Below are positions 1-10,627 of a stretch of DNA of 64,000 nt, one piece after another (within the stretch, counting starts at the first letter, position 1; each line of letters opens with the position of its first letter). Origin of the DNA: Dipteronia dyeriana. Taxonomy: Eukaryota; Streptophyta; Magnoliopsida; Sapindales; Sapindaceae. The notes under the pieces are model-generated. The model searched no databases. It saw only the letters and a program-made list of their open reading frames with translations, and was not told where the DNA came from. Where the stretch lies: positions 68,566,687 through 68,630,686 of the forward strand of contig CM065295.1 in NCBI GenBank assembly GCA_032871835.1, in the 5' to 3' direction. A program made the position numbers and the translations under genes.

Positions 1-604
1 ACTCATCTGAGAATATGAAATTGTAAAAAAATAAGATAACTAATTGAAAAATAATATAAGTTTATCTCAAATTGTGTTAAATTGAAATATGATAGAAAGA
101 AAAATGGAGGAAATCATGAGAAACATCAAATTGTTGAATAAAATAAATAAATAAACATATGAAAAATTCAACTAAAAAGTATGAAATAGGAAAAGGCATA
201 CCTGTTAGTCTGTGTCTACCTATGTTTTCCAATAATAAGACCATTAAATATAACCAAAAAAGAATAAGCATAGTCTGCAATATTCATCTGCAGAAACCAT
301 TGTGATTTAAAGTTTTTTTTTTATATATAAAGAAGTTGTTTAAAGGTTAGGGTTAACAAAAAGACTTCAAATATGATATAGTGGTGGGAAGCAGTTGAAA
401 TACTTATCAACTACTTGTATATATCATTAGTGTTATCAAAACAGTTAATGATCAACTAAAAGATGTGATAGTTTATTTTTTTCAAAAAACAATGCTTTTA
501 TCATTCAAACAATTAAAATAAAAATAATTACTTTTGATTGTTCATGAATCCATCTTTAACAAAAAAATCGTACTTTCAATATAAATAAATAGGTAAATTT
601 CAAT

Positions 605-640
<36 letters not shown>

Positions 641-959
641 TTATCGTATATCTGTAAATTGTCATACTTTAAAAATTGTCCTTGAAATTAATTTCTTATG
701 TAATAGTATTGATCATAGTTTTGATGATATTTATATTTTTTTTTATTTTGAATTTCTATAATTTTTTGGTGATAATGATACTAATTATTTTTAATATGTA
801 TTAATATTTTATTTTATCAAGGTTCTAACAAAATAAAATGAATAAAAGATTAAAAATATTATTTTTACTTTTTAAATTCAGAAAAATATTATATTTATGT
901 TAAATTAGAATTTTAATAGTAAAAATAATTTAAAAATAATAAAATTAATCATTTTTCAT
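1..959. other. AT-rich intergenic DNA, no gene seen
   Basis: Very AT-rich DNA with short, unsupported open frames only. It includes a (TA)n microsatellite at about 607-636. No protein-family motif, RNA gene or paired repeat was recognised. Confidence 0.6.
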
Positions 960-1265
960 TTGTAATTAATAGAATTATAATTTTAGTGGCATCATTGCTA
1001 CACATATTAATATGTCTCGCTAATAACAGATTTTTAGCGATGTGTAATATATTCAGTGAGATGATATTTGATGTCGCCATAACAACAACAAGTAGGGGTA
1101 TCCAAAACTATACAATTGCGTCACAAGAAAGATAAAATTAGTATGTCACTTTGGTGATATTTTTTCAACGACGTTATACTAAGAGGGTCACCAAATATTG
1201 GTTTTAGTGACACATTTTTGATGTAACTAATAATTGCATCGTTAAAGAGTAATTTTTTTGTGGTG
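960..1265 (-). mobile_element. CACTA-type transposon end, remnant
   Basis: Read on the minus strand, the segment begins CACCACAAAAAAATTACTC at 1265, close to the CACTACAAAAAAA terminus typical of plant CACTA elements. It continues with repeated short motifs (TAACGATG, TTGGTGACC, TGTCACTAA) like the subterminal repeats of that superfamily. No opposite terminus, target duplication or transposase is visible, so only one decayed end is claimed. The first terminal bases differ from canonical CACTA (CACCA). Confidence 0.4.
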
Positions 1266-2466
1266 ACATCAGCCATCAAAGTAGCGCAATCTCAAAAGAT
1301 TGCGTTACTTGTGGCACATAAAAGAGGAAGGAGGCAAACTAGTGTGGAGAATGCAGTTGGGTTGGAGACGAATTTGGCTCCACTTTGGTGATTGGTGCCA
1401 AGGTTGGAGATGGTCTTAGTATATTTTTAAAAAGTTATTAAAAGTCATGAGGTAGTTAATACAGACTTTTAATGACTTTTAAAAAGTCATTTAGTCATGA
1501 GGTATTCAACCAACACATTTTAAAAGTATATGAAAGTTAGGAAGTATTCAAAATATCAATGACTTTTAATAACTTTTAGTTATATCAAATCTTACAATTT
1601 GTCTTTCATTTATACAAAAGACTTTGAATGAATTTTTTTTTCTTTAGAATTTCACTTTAGATGAAAAACATAAAACTCCTTGAAAACACTAACCGCCAAG
1701 TATATATGTTCTATTTTCAAATAAGAGCACACTCATTCTTAACAAATTTCACAAATAAAATAAAATGAATGACTTTGGAAAAGAATCAATATTATCATAA
1801 AAAAAACATACAAACATTAATGATCTATAATAAAAAAAAAATTACTAAAAAATAATATAAAACAACTATTCGCCGGCTATGTAATCAAAGATGAGTTTTT
1901 TTACCTCTATTTTCAAAGTTACTAAATAACACCGAAACAAATTAAACGAACTTCATTTATGTTAATTAAAAATAATAAAAGAAAAATCACTACTCAACCA
2001 TGCATGACAATATGTCACAATCAAAATCGTGTATGACCTTGGCTCCATATAATTATGATTAATATCAAACTACTCATTTTAGGCATGAGTCTTGTTCAAA
2101 AACTAAGTGCGGTTTTTATGTTTTATCTTTCGAAACTTGAATTAATTTTGTGTAGATTTTTTGTACTCATTGTCATACTTTCATGGAGACATGTAAACAT
2201 TAATATTATTGTCGGTTTGCTACAATAGAATTTTTTTAATTTTTAACTAATTATAAAAAACAAATAAAATTTGACTATTTAGGTGCATAACTATATTTAT
2301 GATGCAAAATATAATAAAAAAATCAAAATTTTAAAATCACGTATATAGACATGAATACTTTTGTTAAATTTAATTAACGATGATTTTGTTTTATATTATT
2401 TTGGAAAAAAATTTGACATGAAAAATATATATAATTTTTAAAACAAAGTATATAATATATTTAAAT

Positions 2467-2596
2467 GTCTATGAAAGTCTTTTAAAATAAAAGTCTATAA
2501 AAGTCTTTTGAAATAAAAGTCTATGAGAGTCTTTTATAATAAAAGTCTATGAAAGTTTTTTAAAATGAAAGTTTATGAAAATTCTTTAAAGTCTAT
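2467..2596. repeat. 26-bp tandem repeat, five units
   Basis: Units starting GTCTATGAAAGTC occur at 2467, 2493, 2519, 2545 and 2571, spaced exactly 26 bp, each with a few substitutions. The block lies in AT-rich DNA rich in AAAAGTCATTAAAAGT-type motifs (about 1,430-2,670). That DNA ends in GAATACCCCCC, which resembles the end of a Harbinger-like or other DNA transposon; the parent element could not be bounded. Confidence 0.65.
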
Positions 2597-2879
2597 AGAA
2601 ATCCATGAAATCTACAGAAGTTATCCATTTATAAAAGTCATTAAAAGTAATTTAAAATCCTAATAGAATACCCCCCTTTAATTTTTTTACATGATTTTAA
2701 TAGTTTCAAAATTGTTTAAGAGATTGCAGAAACTATATATCTTGTGATAAGATAGTTTTAGAGGAATAATCTTCTCAGTTGCTCTTGGACTATACAAGTT
2801 TAACTTGAGTTGGAAAATGTAGTCCAAAGCATGTACTACACTTGAAAATGTTACGTATGGATGTGGTAGTCGAGCAGGC

Positions 2880-3377
2880 TGTCACGGGGTTAAAGTTTGT
2901 GCAGCTAACCCGTGCGGCACTTAGACAATTTCTGGGCGAGATTGCTAAGTAAGCCTTGCTTGATCACTCTCAAAGGCAAGAGAGACTAGAGAAGGACTAG
3001 AAGAGCTTTGTAGGAAAATAAGGCAAAGTGTATTGCTAAGAGAAAACTTTACAATGCTTTAAGTATTCTTGGCTTGGATGCCTTACAAATGAGAGGGGCT
3101 ACCTATTTATAGTGGTTCACCTCCTCCATGAATGTTCTAGACTACTCTAGGAGATTGAGTCTCTAGAATGTTCTACATGTATCTAGGTTTCTCTACAAGT
3201 ATTCATAACCCTAGATATTTACAAGAGAGTTCTAGAATGTTACTAGAGTCTTCCAAGGTTGACCTTGCTAGATGAGTGGAGAAGACTCTAGAATCTTCCA
3301 AGGGCTTGTGCCTAACTTTGGGCTTTGCTTTGGGCCTTGTTTGGGCTCCTTGGATTAGAATTGAGCGGGCCGTGACA
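2880..3377 (-). repeat. 3' LTR of chromovirus
   Basis: This 498-bp LTR has termini TGTCACG/CGTGACA. It differs from its partner at five positions: four transitions and one G/T difference near the end. It contains the same promoter-like features as the 5' copy: TATAAATA on the minus strand at 3111-3104, and GAAnnTTC motifs at 3130, 3166 and 3291 plus TTCnnGAA at 3230. Confidence 0.95.
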
Positions 3378-3391
3378 TCCTCCCCCACTTA
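3378..3391 (-). other. Polypurine tract of chromovirus
   Basis: The minus strand reads AAGTGGGGGAGGA directly before the 3' LTR start TGTCACGG. Its purine-rich content and position fit the plus-strand priming tract. Confidence 0.85.
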
Positions 3392-4723
3392 AGCTCGCGA
3401 CGTCCTCGTCGCGTCTTCATCCTTGTATCGTTGGATTTGCTCGGCGAATTGCCAAAGTGTATCCCCTCTTTCCCAACTCGCTTCGCTATCGGGGAGGTTC
3501 TTCCATTTCACCAAGTACTCTGTGTAATTTGGGACACCTCTTCTTCCAATCACCCGGTCCGCCAGTATGCACTCCACGTCTTTGTCGAATGCGGTGACTA
3601 CGGCAGTTGGTGCCCGTTTAGACTCTCCTCTGCTGGGGTCTTCCATATCTGCATGGTATGGCTTAAGGAAACTTACATGGAAGACTGGATGGATCTTGAG
3701 TCTTGGTGGAAGTTGGACTTGGTAGGAGACCTTGCCTACTCGTTTGATGACAGGAAATGGGCCTTCATATTTTCTCACCAACCCTTTGTGCACTCGGCGT
3801 AGTGCCTTGAACTGTTGGGGTAGCAGTTTGATAAGCACCAAGTCTCCTTCATTAAACTCCAAGTGTCTCCTCCTTGTATCCGCCCATTTCTTCATTTTCC
3901 GGGCGGCTTTGTCTAAGCATGCTCGCGTGATATCGGCTTCTTCATGCCACTCTCTAGCGAGCTTGTGAGCCGCGGGGCTCTTTCCTCCATAGGTTGAGGC
4001 AATGGCTTGGGGGGTCATTGGTTGTTGCCCCATGACTATCTCGAATGGGCTCTTGCCGGTAGTCTCACTCCTTTGAAGGTTGAAAGAGAATTGGGCAACA
4101 TCAAGCAACTTTGCCCAATCTTGTTGATGAGCGCTTACGTAATGCCTCAAGTATAGCTCCAATAGTCCATTGAAGCGCTCAGTTTGCCCGTCACTTTGGG
4201 GATGGAAGCTAGTTGAGAAGTTTAGATCTGTCCCCAACATCTTGAAGAGCTCCGTCCAGAACCTCCCGGTGAATCGTGGGTCACGATCACTGATTATACT
4301 CTGCGGAACTCCCCATAGCTTCACAACATGTTTGAGGAAGAGGCGGGCAGCTTCCTCGGCTGTACAATCCCTAGGGGCAGGTATGAAGGTGGCATATTTG
4401 CTGAACCGATCGATTACCACCATGATGCTCCCACACCCTTCGGATTTCGGGAGTGCAGAAATAAAGTCCATAGAGACGCTCTCCCATGGTCTACCAGCTA
4501 TAGGTAGGGGTTCAAGTAACCCTGCTGGACGTTGTTGTTCGACCTTGTCTTGTTGGCAAACCAAGCAAGTCCGCACATAAGCGTCGACATCATCCCGCAT
4601 CTGAGGCCAATAGTATGAGTTTTGGAGGACCGCCAATGTGCGTGTCATTCCTGGGTGACCAGCCCACTTGGAATCATGGCACTCCTTAATGATTTCCTTC
4701 CGGAGGTTACCCCACTTAGGCAC
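3389..4723 (-). pseudogene. Chromovirus integrase with chromodomain
   Basis: A 444-codon frame, shifted relative to the RT frame and really beginning upstream, around 4,860. It shows an HHCC zinc-binding region (ECHDSKWAGHPG ... CLVCQQDK, residues 14-55) and the integrase core with the D,D-35-E triad in SMDFISALP, SDRDPRFTG and HPQSDGQTERFN (about 85-185). A GPFPVIKRVG...HPVFHVS C-terminal region (about 320-350) follows. A chromodomain with EYLVKWKNLP and ASWE (about 385-430) ends the protein just before the polypurine tract. Integrase inserts the cDNA; chromodomains of this group bind modified histones and steer insertion towards heterochromatin (family knowledge). Confidence 0.93.
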
Positions 4724-4923
4724 ATATACTCGATCTTCAGTAGTGAGGAGAACTCCGTCGTCTAGCCAAAATCGCCTTGTCTTCCCTTCGTTGGCTAGCT
4801 TGATCAGGCTCCTGGCTAGAGGATCTTGTTGCAGACCTTCCTTGATGCGGGTAATCAGAGTGCTTCGCGGTTCCGACTGAGTGCATCGGCCACAACATTG
4901 GCCTTACCTGGCTTGTACTCAAG

Positions 4924-7263
4924 TCAATAGTCGAATTCTGCTAGGAAATCTTGCCATCGTGCTTGCTTGGGGCTAAGCTTCTTTTGTGTCTGAAAGTAGC
5001 TTGTTGCAACATTGTCAGTCATTATGACAAAGGTGGCTCCAAGCAAGTAGTGTCGCCAAACTCTAAGGCAGTGGATGATGGCAGTCATCTCCTTTTCTTG
5101 GACGGTGTATCGCCGCTCCGTGTCGTTTAACTTGCGGCTTTCAAAGGCAACTGGGCGGCCTTCTTGCATAAGGACACCTCCAATAGCAAAGTCTGAGGCA
5201 TCTGTATGTACTTCAAATGCCTTGGTGTGGTCAGGGAGGACAAGTACCGGTTCTTCTGAGATGGCCTTCTTCAACTTTTCGAACGCCAGTTGGCACTTAT
5301 CAGACCATTGCCATGCCTTATCCTTCTTGAGCATGTCTGTCAATGGGGCGGCTTTAGCTGAGTAGCCTTGAATGAACCGCCGATAATAGTTGACTAGCCC
5401 CAGGAACGATCTCAACCCCGGTACTTTGGTGAGTGGTTCCCACTCTTGCACTGCCTTCACCTTGGCACCATCCATCATAAGCTTCCCATCTCGTATCCGG
5501 TGGCCAAGGAACTCCACCTCTTGTTGGCCAAACGAGCACTTCTCCAACTTGACGTAGAGCTCGTTCTCCCGAAGTACTTGGAAGACTTGCTTGAGGTGTT
5601 GGACATGCTCCTCGAGTGTCTGGCTATACACCACAATGTCGTCCAAGTACACTACCACGAACCGATCTAGGAAAGGATGGAAGAGTTTGTTCATAAGAGT
5701 ACAGAACGTAGCTGGTGCGTTGGTGAGGCCAAATGGCATGACTAGAAATTCGAAAGCACCATATCTTGTCACACATGCCGTCTTGGGTTCATCTCCGACC
5801 GTAATGCGCACCTGATAGTATCCTGATCGAAGATCCAGCTTAGAGAAGTAGCACGCCTTGCCTAGCTGGTCAAAAAGGTCGGCTATCAAAGGTATCGGGT
5901 ACTTGTTCTTGATGGTGATCTTGTTCAGGGCCCGATAGTCGATGCACATACGAAGCGTCCCATCTTTCTTTTTCTGAAATAGGACCGGAGCACCATATGG
6001 GGCTTTAGAGGGCCGAATGTAGCCCGAGTCGAGTAAGTCTTGGAGTTGCTTACGAAGCTCCTCCAATTCTGGTGGTGCCATGCGATAAGGCGCCATGGCG
6101 GGAGGCTTGGCACCAGGCTCCAACTCAATCTGATGATCCACCTCTCGCCTAGGTGGGAGTTTTTTCGGAAGCTCTTTTAGCATTACGTCCTTGTATTCTC
6201 CAAGAATATCTCGGACCTCGGTCGGCATCGGATCTGGGGAAGTGATTTGGTCTTCTCCATCGTTGAGCTCCCGGAGGGTGGCTAGGAAGCTAGGATCCTT
6301 CTTCAATCCCCTCTTGAACTGCAGGGCGGACAACGCTTTGGACTCTGCCTTGGCTGTGCGTTCCGCTGGGACCATGCAAGTCTTGCTCTCATCAAGAATG
6401 CTGAGGGAGTTCCCGGCTGGGAAGGGGAAGGCGTGCACCTGATCGAAGAATTCCATGCCTAACACCACTTGGAAGTCGTCCATGGGTACGACAGAGAAAT
6501 CAAGTTTTCCACTCCATGTTCCAAGGCCAACTGGAACAGCCTTGGCAATGCCTGCGATTGGTTTTACCGGTGAGTTGACAGCCTTAATCGTGCCTCCTCC
6601 ACTGGTGATATTGAGGCTTAGCTTCTTGGCCTCGTCTATGGAGACAAAGTTAAGAGTTGCCCCCGTATCTAGCATTGCACGGATAACTTTGCCATTGATC
6701 GAGACATTTACGAACATGAGCCCTTTCTTTGCGGAAGTTGACGGGGCACTGTTGCTCTTAAGTGCACCAAGCTGTCTGAGTGACCCCATACCTGTCTCGT
6801 GTCCTCCGTCTTGGCTTTCTTCATGTTGAGACATTATGGCATTAAGGGTTTTCCGCTTGGGGCAATCTTTCACCCAATGCGGTCCGTCACAAATGAAGCA
6901 AGGAGACTTAGGTTTAGGGGCTTCGGACTTACCTTCATTAGGCCTACGTCTGTCCGAGTTGAAAGACTTTCGTTGTCCCTCATCCTTGCGGCCTAGGTTC
7001 TTCTGCCCGAATCTATCTCCCCCATTTTTGCCTTGGGTGGCCTTCTTTTCCTTCGATTGGGTGGAGTAATCGGTGAGTGCTTCGGCTTCGGCAATAGCGG
7101 TGTTTAGGTCTTGCACGTTTCTCCTTTCCAGCTCCACTCTTGCCCATTCCTTCAGACCATCCATGAAGTAGAAGAGCGAATCTTTCTCAGACATGTCTTC
7201 GATTTCAAGAGAAAGGGTAGTGAACTCCTTGACGTAGTCACTAATGCTACCCGTTTGCTTCAA
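4924..7263 (-). pseudogene. pol: Chromovirus gag C-terminus, protease, RT, RNase H
   Basis: A 779-codon frame continues gag in phase after the TGA stop. In order: rest of the gag core (residues 1-75); a zinc knuckle [13 protein letters not shown] (about 123), which has one residue fewer than the usual CX2CX4HX4C; aspartic protease with [13 protein letters not shown] (about 196); reverse transcriptase with [15 protein letters not shown] and the YLDDIVVYS catalytic box (about 500-550); and RNase H starting [12 protein letters not shown] (about 690). It copies the element RNA into DNA. The frame stops at TGA (4924-4926), within the sequence linking RNase H to integrase, and a frameshift follows near 4,860. 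All RT and protease catalytic motifs visible here are intact. Confidence 0.93.
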
Positions 7264-7278
7264 TCGACGAAGACGGCC

Positions 7279-7989
7279 TCAGGCCTCTTTCTCAGCATTT
7301 GTGGGACATAATTGTCTTTTGAGTTCCTTCTTGAACTCTTCCCATGTATTGATGGGGTTGATGCCTTTGCCCATGTCGCCATGCTTACGTCTCCACCATA
7401 GCTGAGCGGCATCCCGAAGAAATGTGGGTGCGTTTGCAATCTTGGTAGCATCATCACGATCACCCTTGGCCTCAAAATATTGTTCAAGACCAAAAAGGAA
7501 GTTTTTGACCTTTGTGGCATTGCGAGTACCATGGTATGTTGCCGGCTTGGGCACTTGAATGGCACTCAATGTGCTAGTACTAGAGGTGGCAGTAAAGCCA
7601 ACGGTTGGGCTAGTTTTGTGTGTAGCCCATTCAGTGCAAACGTCGGACACTTCCGAGCGTATAACCCGTAACTCTTGTTCTACAAAGCTACGGATGTTGC
7701 AAAACTCACGTGTGAGGTCCTCTTTGAGGCTCTTTTGGAACTCGTGGATGGTAGACTTGGTTGCTTGAGTGATTTCGCCATAGTCCGTCTCCACGCAATC
7801 AAGACGGTCGACAACGTCGCTCAAGGTAGACTCCATCCCTGATACAGTTTCCTCCAAGCCAACAATCCGATATTCCAAGGCATCTGTGGATGGACCCTTG
7901 GACTTACTCCGCTTGGCATGGGGACGTTGCTCATCATGTCCACGCCCTCGCTCTTCCGCTCTAGCAGCAACTTCGCTGTCGGATGCCAT
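7279..7989 (-). pseudogene. gag: Chromovirus gag, N-terminal part, stopped by TGA
   Basis: A 236-codon frame starts MASDSEV just inside the primer-binding site. It has a charged N-terminus (residues 1-35), a predicted coiled coil (about 45-130), and the start of the retrotransposon gag core (about 165-236, with LRDAAQLWWRRKHGDMGKG and TWEEFKKELKRQ). Gag forms the virus-like particle around the element RNA. The frame ends at TGA (7279-7281) inside the gag core. The following codons continue the same domain in the same frame, so this is a point-mutation stop (CGA to TGA would explain it), not a natural gag end or a programmed readthrough site. Confidence 0.9.
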
Positions 7990-8016
7990 TGCTTCACGAA
8001 CTAGATGTGGTTGCTT

Positions 8017-8034
8017 AACCAGGCTCTGATACCA
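8017..8034 (-). other. Primer-binding site, initiator tRNA-Met type
   Basis: Immediately inside the 5' LTR the minus strand reads TGGTATCAGAGCCTGGTT. This is the standard plant LTR-retrotransposon primer-binding site, complementary to the 3' end of initiator methionine tRNA. Confidence 0.9.
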
Positions 8035-8036
8035 AC

Positions 8037-8534
8037 TGTCACGTGGTTAAAGTTTGCGCAGCTAACCCGTGCGGCACTTAGACAATTTCTGGGCGAGATT
8101 GCTAAGTAAGCCTTGCTTGATCACTCTCAAAGGCAAGAGAGACTAGAGAAGGACTAGAAGAGCTTTGTAGGAAAATAAGGCAAAGTGTATTGCTAAGAGA
8201 AAGCTTTACAATGCTTTGAGTATTCTTGGCTTGGATGCCTTACAAATGAGAGGGGCTACCTATTTATAGTGGTTCACCTCCTCCATGAATGTTCTAGACT
8301 ACTCTAGGAGATTGAGTCTCTAGAATGTTCTACATGTATCTAGGTTTCTCTACAAGTATTCATAACCCTAGATATTTACAAGAGAGTTCTAGAATGTTAC
8401 TAGAGTCTTCCAAGGTTGACCTTGCTAGATGAGTGGAGAAGACTCTAGAATCTTCCAAGGGCTTGTGCCTAACTTTGGGCTTTGCTTTGGGCCTTATTTG
8501 GGCTCCTTGGATTAGAATTGAGCGGGCCGTGACA
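8037..8534 (-). repeat. 5' LTR of chromovirus
   Basis: This 498-bp LTR is the upstream copy for a minus-strand element, so it should hold the active promoter. On the minus strand U3 runs downward from 8534. A TATAAATA box lies at 8268-8261, and the GAAnnTTC motifs sit just upstream of it (higher coordinates), which is the expected promoter layout. Confidence 0.95.
8261..8460 (-). promoter_or_regulatory. Heat-shock-element-like cluster and TATA box
   Basis: Within the 5' LTR, GAATGTTC lies at 8287-8294 (continuing TAGAC, so nearly a three-module element) and again at 8323-8330. TTCTAGAATGTTA lies at about 8387 and GAATCTTC at about 8448. All match the alternating nGAAn/nTTCn rule for heat-shock factor binding. 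They fall about 20-190 bp upstream of a TATAAATA box on the minus strand (8268-8261). Heat inducibility is inferred from the motif layout; it is known for the Arabidopsis copia element ONSEN, not for this element. Confidence 0.5.
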
Positions 8535-8623
8535 AGGCGCTCTATCTATTTTCACGTGTGCATCAGGTAAGGTCTGGAGGTGGAGCAAATTTTATAAGTA
8601 CAAAATAGAATTATGAAGATGGA

Positions 8624-8871
8624 TTTTTTTTTAAAAGGAAAATATGGCTTTTTTTATACTACCTCTCTAATGAGATTCCTGATGAGATTAACTATCGAGG
8701 AGATGTTACATATGAACTACAACTCTGACAATCGGAGAGAGGGCTGCTCCCATAAACCGGGAGAAAACTCCCCACACATGTTTGTAAAATACGTATGGTG
8801 GGACTCGAACCCTGACCATTAGGTGTGGAAGGAAAGTGCACAATCATCTTTACTGAGAGATGATGTGCGAA
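8624..8871 (-). mobile_element. tRNA-derived SINE
   Basis: On the minus strand a 248-bp unit starts at 8871. It carries a weak A-box-like stretch (TCTCAGTAAAGA, about 8858-8847) and a perfect B box GGTTCGAGTCC (8811-8801), spaced as in an RNA polymerase III promoter, and ends in an A9 tail (8632-8624). Both sides carry the direct repeat AAGATGGA (8616-8623 and 8872-8879), a target-site duplication with the tail on the correct side. The head resembles a tRNA T-arm but cannot fold as a complete tRNA. This is a retroposon copied by LINE machinery; the family is not recognised. Confidence 0.75.
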
Positions 8872-8879
8872 AAGATGGA

Positions 8880-9816
8880 CTTTATTTAGTAATAGAAATT
8901 GATTGTAATCAGATAGACAATAAATATTATAAGGGATATTATCATTTTCCTCTTGATATTTGTCATATTGGTCAAAATCACCACCTAGTTCTATTCATGG
9001 TCATTTCCGTTTAGATCTCGTACATTCGCCATTGATTATTGACGCCTACTTGTACTTGAATGAGAATTAATTTGGAAAGGTAAAAAAATAAAATAACAAA
9101 TTAACATTAACCTTACATAGTGACCAAATGCAAATATTCAAATATAGTCGTGGTCCCTCAATCTCTTACTTTCCTTCAGTTTCCACCATCACGGTAAACC
9201 GTTCATCTTTCCATTTCGTACAAAAAAAAAATGTACTATCACCAAATCTTGACTAACTAAGTGTTGAAAATGTTGTTTATGAGTGTTTGAAGTAGAATTA
9301 AGTTAGTTTCTTGCAGTACATTGTAGGGCTCTTGAAATCGAAGGATTTAAAGAGGCTTCCTGGTTTCGTTTTGCTTTCAATTTTTTTTTTCTCTTTTAAT
9401 TTTTTCAGTGTTTTTGTGTTTATTTTGAATATATAGTTAGAATTTTGATTGTTCATTTTCATTATCTTTAACGATTTACGGTTTTTGTTCAAAAAAAATT
9501 GGGAGTTTTTCGTTTGAAGTTGATAACTTTAAAATTAATAGTGTAGTTGACATGTTAATGGGTGTTATACATGAAATAAGCATAAATAATGCATAAAATT
9601 TATTTGATTATTTTTCACAGACAGTTAGAATTATTTTTCGTTAGTTGTGAGGTTTTCTTGTGACAAAGTTTCGTTGAGAACGTTTTAATTTAATTCATGC
9701 AGGTTCGAGAAGATGTAGTTGATGAACATTTGTTTTTGCTTTTGCATTACAGGTTTGTGAAGATATAGATGATGTTACCGCTTTTGAATATATATATATA
9801 TAAAAAAAAAAAATTT
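8880..9816. other. AT-rich intergenic DNA, no gene seen
   Basis: Low-complexity AT-rich DNA with poly(T) and poly(A) runs and a short (TA)n at about 9787-9800. No protein motif or repeat pairing was found. Confidence 0.55.
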
Positions 9817-9977
9817 CAAGTCAGTGCATACGTACTGTCAGTGCGTTGGATGTGAACCATTAGATTTGCATACTTTGACTCAAAGTGTATGACACTTATC
9901 AAAACTTCTCTATAATCAATGATCCACATACAACACATTGATATAACTTATATCAGTGCGCACTTACTAGAAAACCA
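9817..9977. mobile_element. Foldback MITE, about 160 bp
   Basis: The two halves are inverted copies. CAGTGCGTTGGATGTGAACC (from 9838) pairs with CAATGTGTTGTATGTGGATC, the reverse complement of about 9925-9946. The outer arms also pair imperfectly (TTTCAAGTCAGTGC against TTTTCTAGTAAGTGC). The small size, absence of coding and nearly full palindrome fit a MITE. No clear target duplication was found because both flanks are (TA)-rich. Confidence 0.6.
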
Positions 9978-10307
9978 ATATATATATATTTGATATTTGT
10001 TTATGTTACTGATTTTTTATTATGTATATATATGTTTATAATATGGCATGACACATGTATAAGGTATGTTTGATGAGGTTCTTCGTTTTTATTTGTTCTG
10101 ATTTAAGGTTTATTCCCCCTTCCCATTTCCTTCTCTCAATCTCTCTTAACGAAAAAGATATTTCTTTGTTTTCATTGATGTTCTATATGAGGAAAAAAAA
10201 GAAAGAAAGGAAATTAGTTTGTTTTCATAGTTGTGGTTCGTTTTCTTGGCTCTTTGCAAGGTACTTCAGTCATTCTTGAGGGATCGTTTGTTTTTTTCAT
10301 TTAAAAC

Positions 10308-10627
10308 TGTAATAAATGAATTTGGGAGAGGAATAGGAAAGAAAAAGAACATAGAGATGAAGAAGCAGAGAGATAACTTGGTGGTTAAATATTCGATAAC
10401 TTTTATTAATTAGTTCAAGACCATATATAGGCCTCTGAACATAACAACTACAACTAGAAGATAGAGCTACAATTGCGTGAAAAAGGGAAATAACTAAACA
10501 TCCGTTGCTGAGCAACATGATGACTTTCCTCTAACTAATTTATTCTTTTATCTAATCCATATTCAAATTCATGCCAGTGGCTATTGACCAAGTCCTAACC
10601 TATCATGACCGGATCCCTTCTAAGGCA
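10308..10627 (-). repeat. Left LTR of pol-less gypsy element
   Basis: About 320 bp, matching 14645-14962 with roughly 20 differences by eye. It starts TGTAATAAATGAATTTGGG. The minus strand carries a TATATA-type box within the shared CCATATATAGGCC segment. Confidence 0.75.

Larger units (their letters stand above)
2880..8534 (-). mobile_element. Ty3/gypsy chromovirus, full length
   Basis: A complete 5,655-bp LTR retrotransposon on the minus strand. Two 498-bp LTRs (2880-3377 and 8037-8534) start TGTCACG and end CGTGACA, and differ at only 5 positions by eye, so insertion is recent. The flanks share AGGC (2876-2879 and 8535-8538), a probable 4-bp target duplication; 5 bp is usual for gypsy. 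Internal order on the minus strand is primer-binding site, gag, protease, reverse transcriptase, RNase H, integrase with C-terminal chromodomain, and polypurine tract. The chromodomain makes it a chromovirus; small size and short LTRs suggest the Reina or a related clade (inference). Coding is broken by two in-frame TGA codons and one frameshift, so this copy is probably non-autonomous. Confidence 0.96.

Noticed and set aside
77..280. 67-codon open frame at the window start
   Set aside because: Low-complexity hydrophobic translation of AT-rich DNA with no family similarity or gene context.
7279..7281. Programmed TGA readthrough between gag and pol
   Set aside because: The stop lies inside the gag core, not at the gag/pol boundary, and a second TGA and a frameshift occur downstream; ordinary mutation is simpler.
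3431..7671. Many plus-strand open frames across the chromovirus
   Set aside because: They are antisense shadows of gag-pol; none has motifs, and the minus strand explains the region fully.
8801..8811. tRNA gene suggested by a perfect GGTTCGAGTCC B box
   Set aside because: No acceptor stem, anticodon arm or D arm can be formed around it; the poly(A) tail and target duplication fit a SINE.
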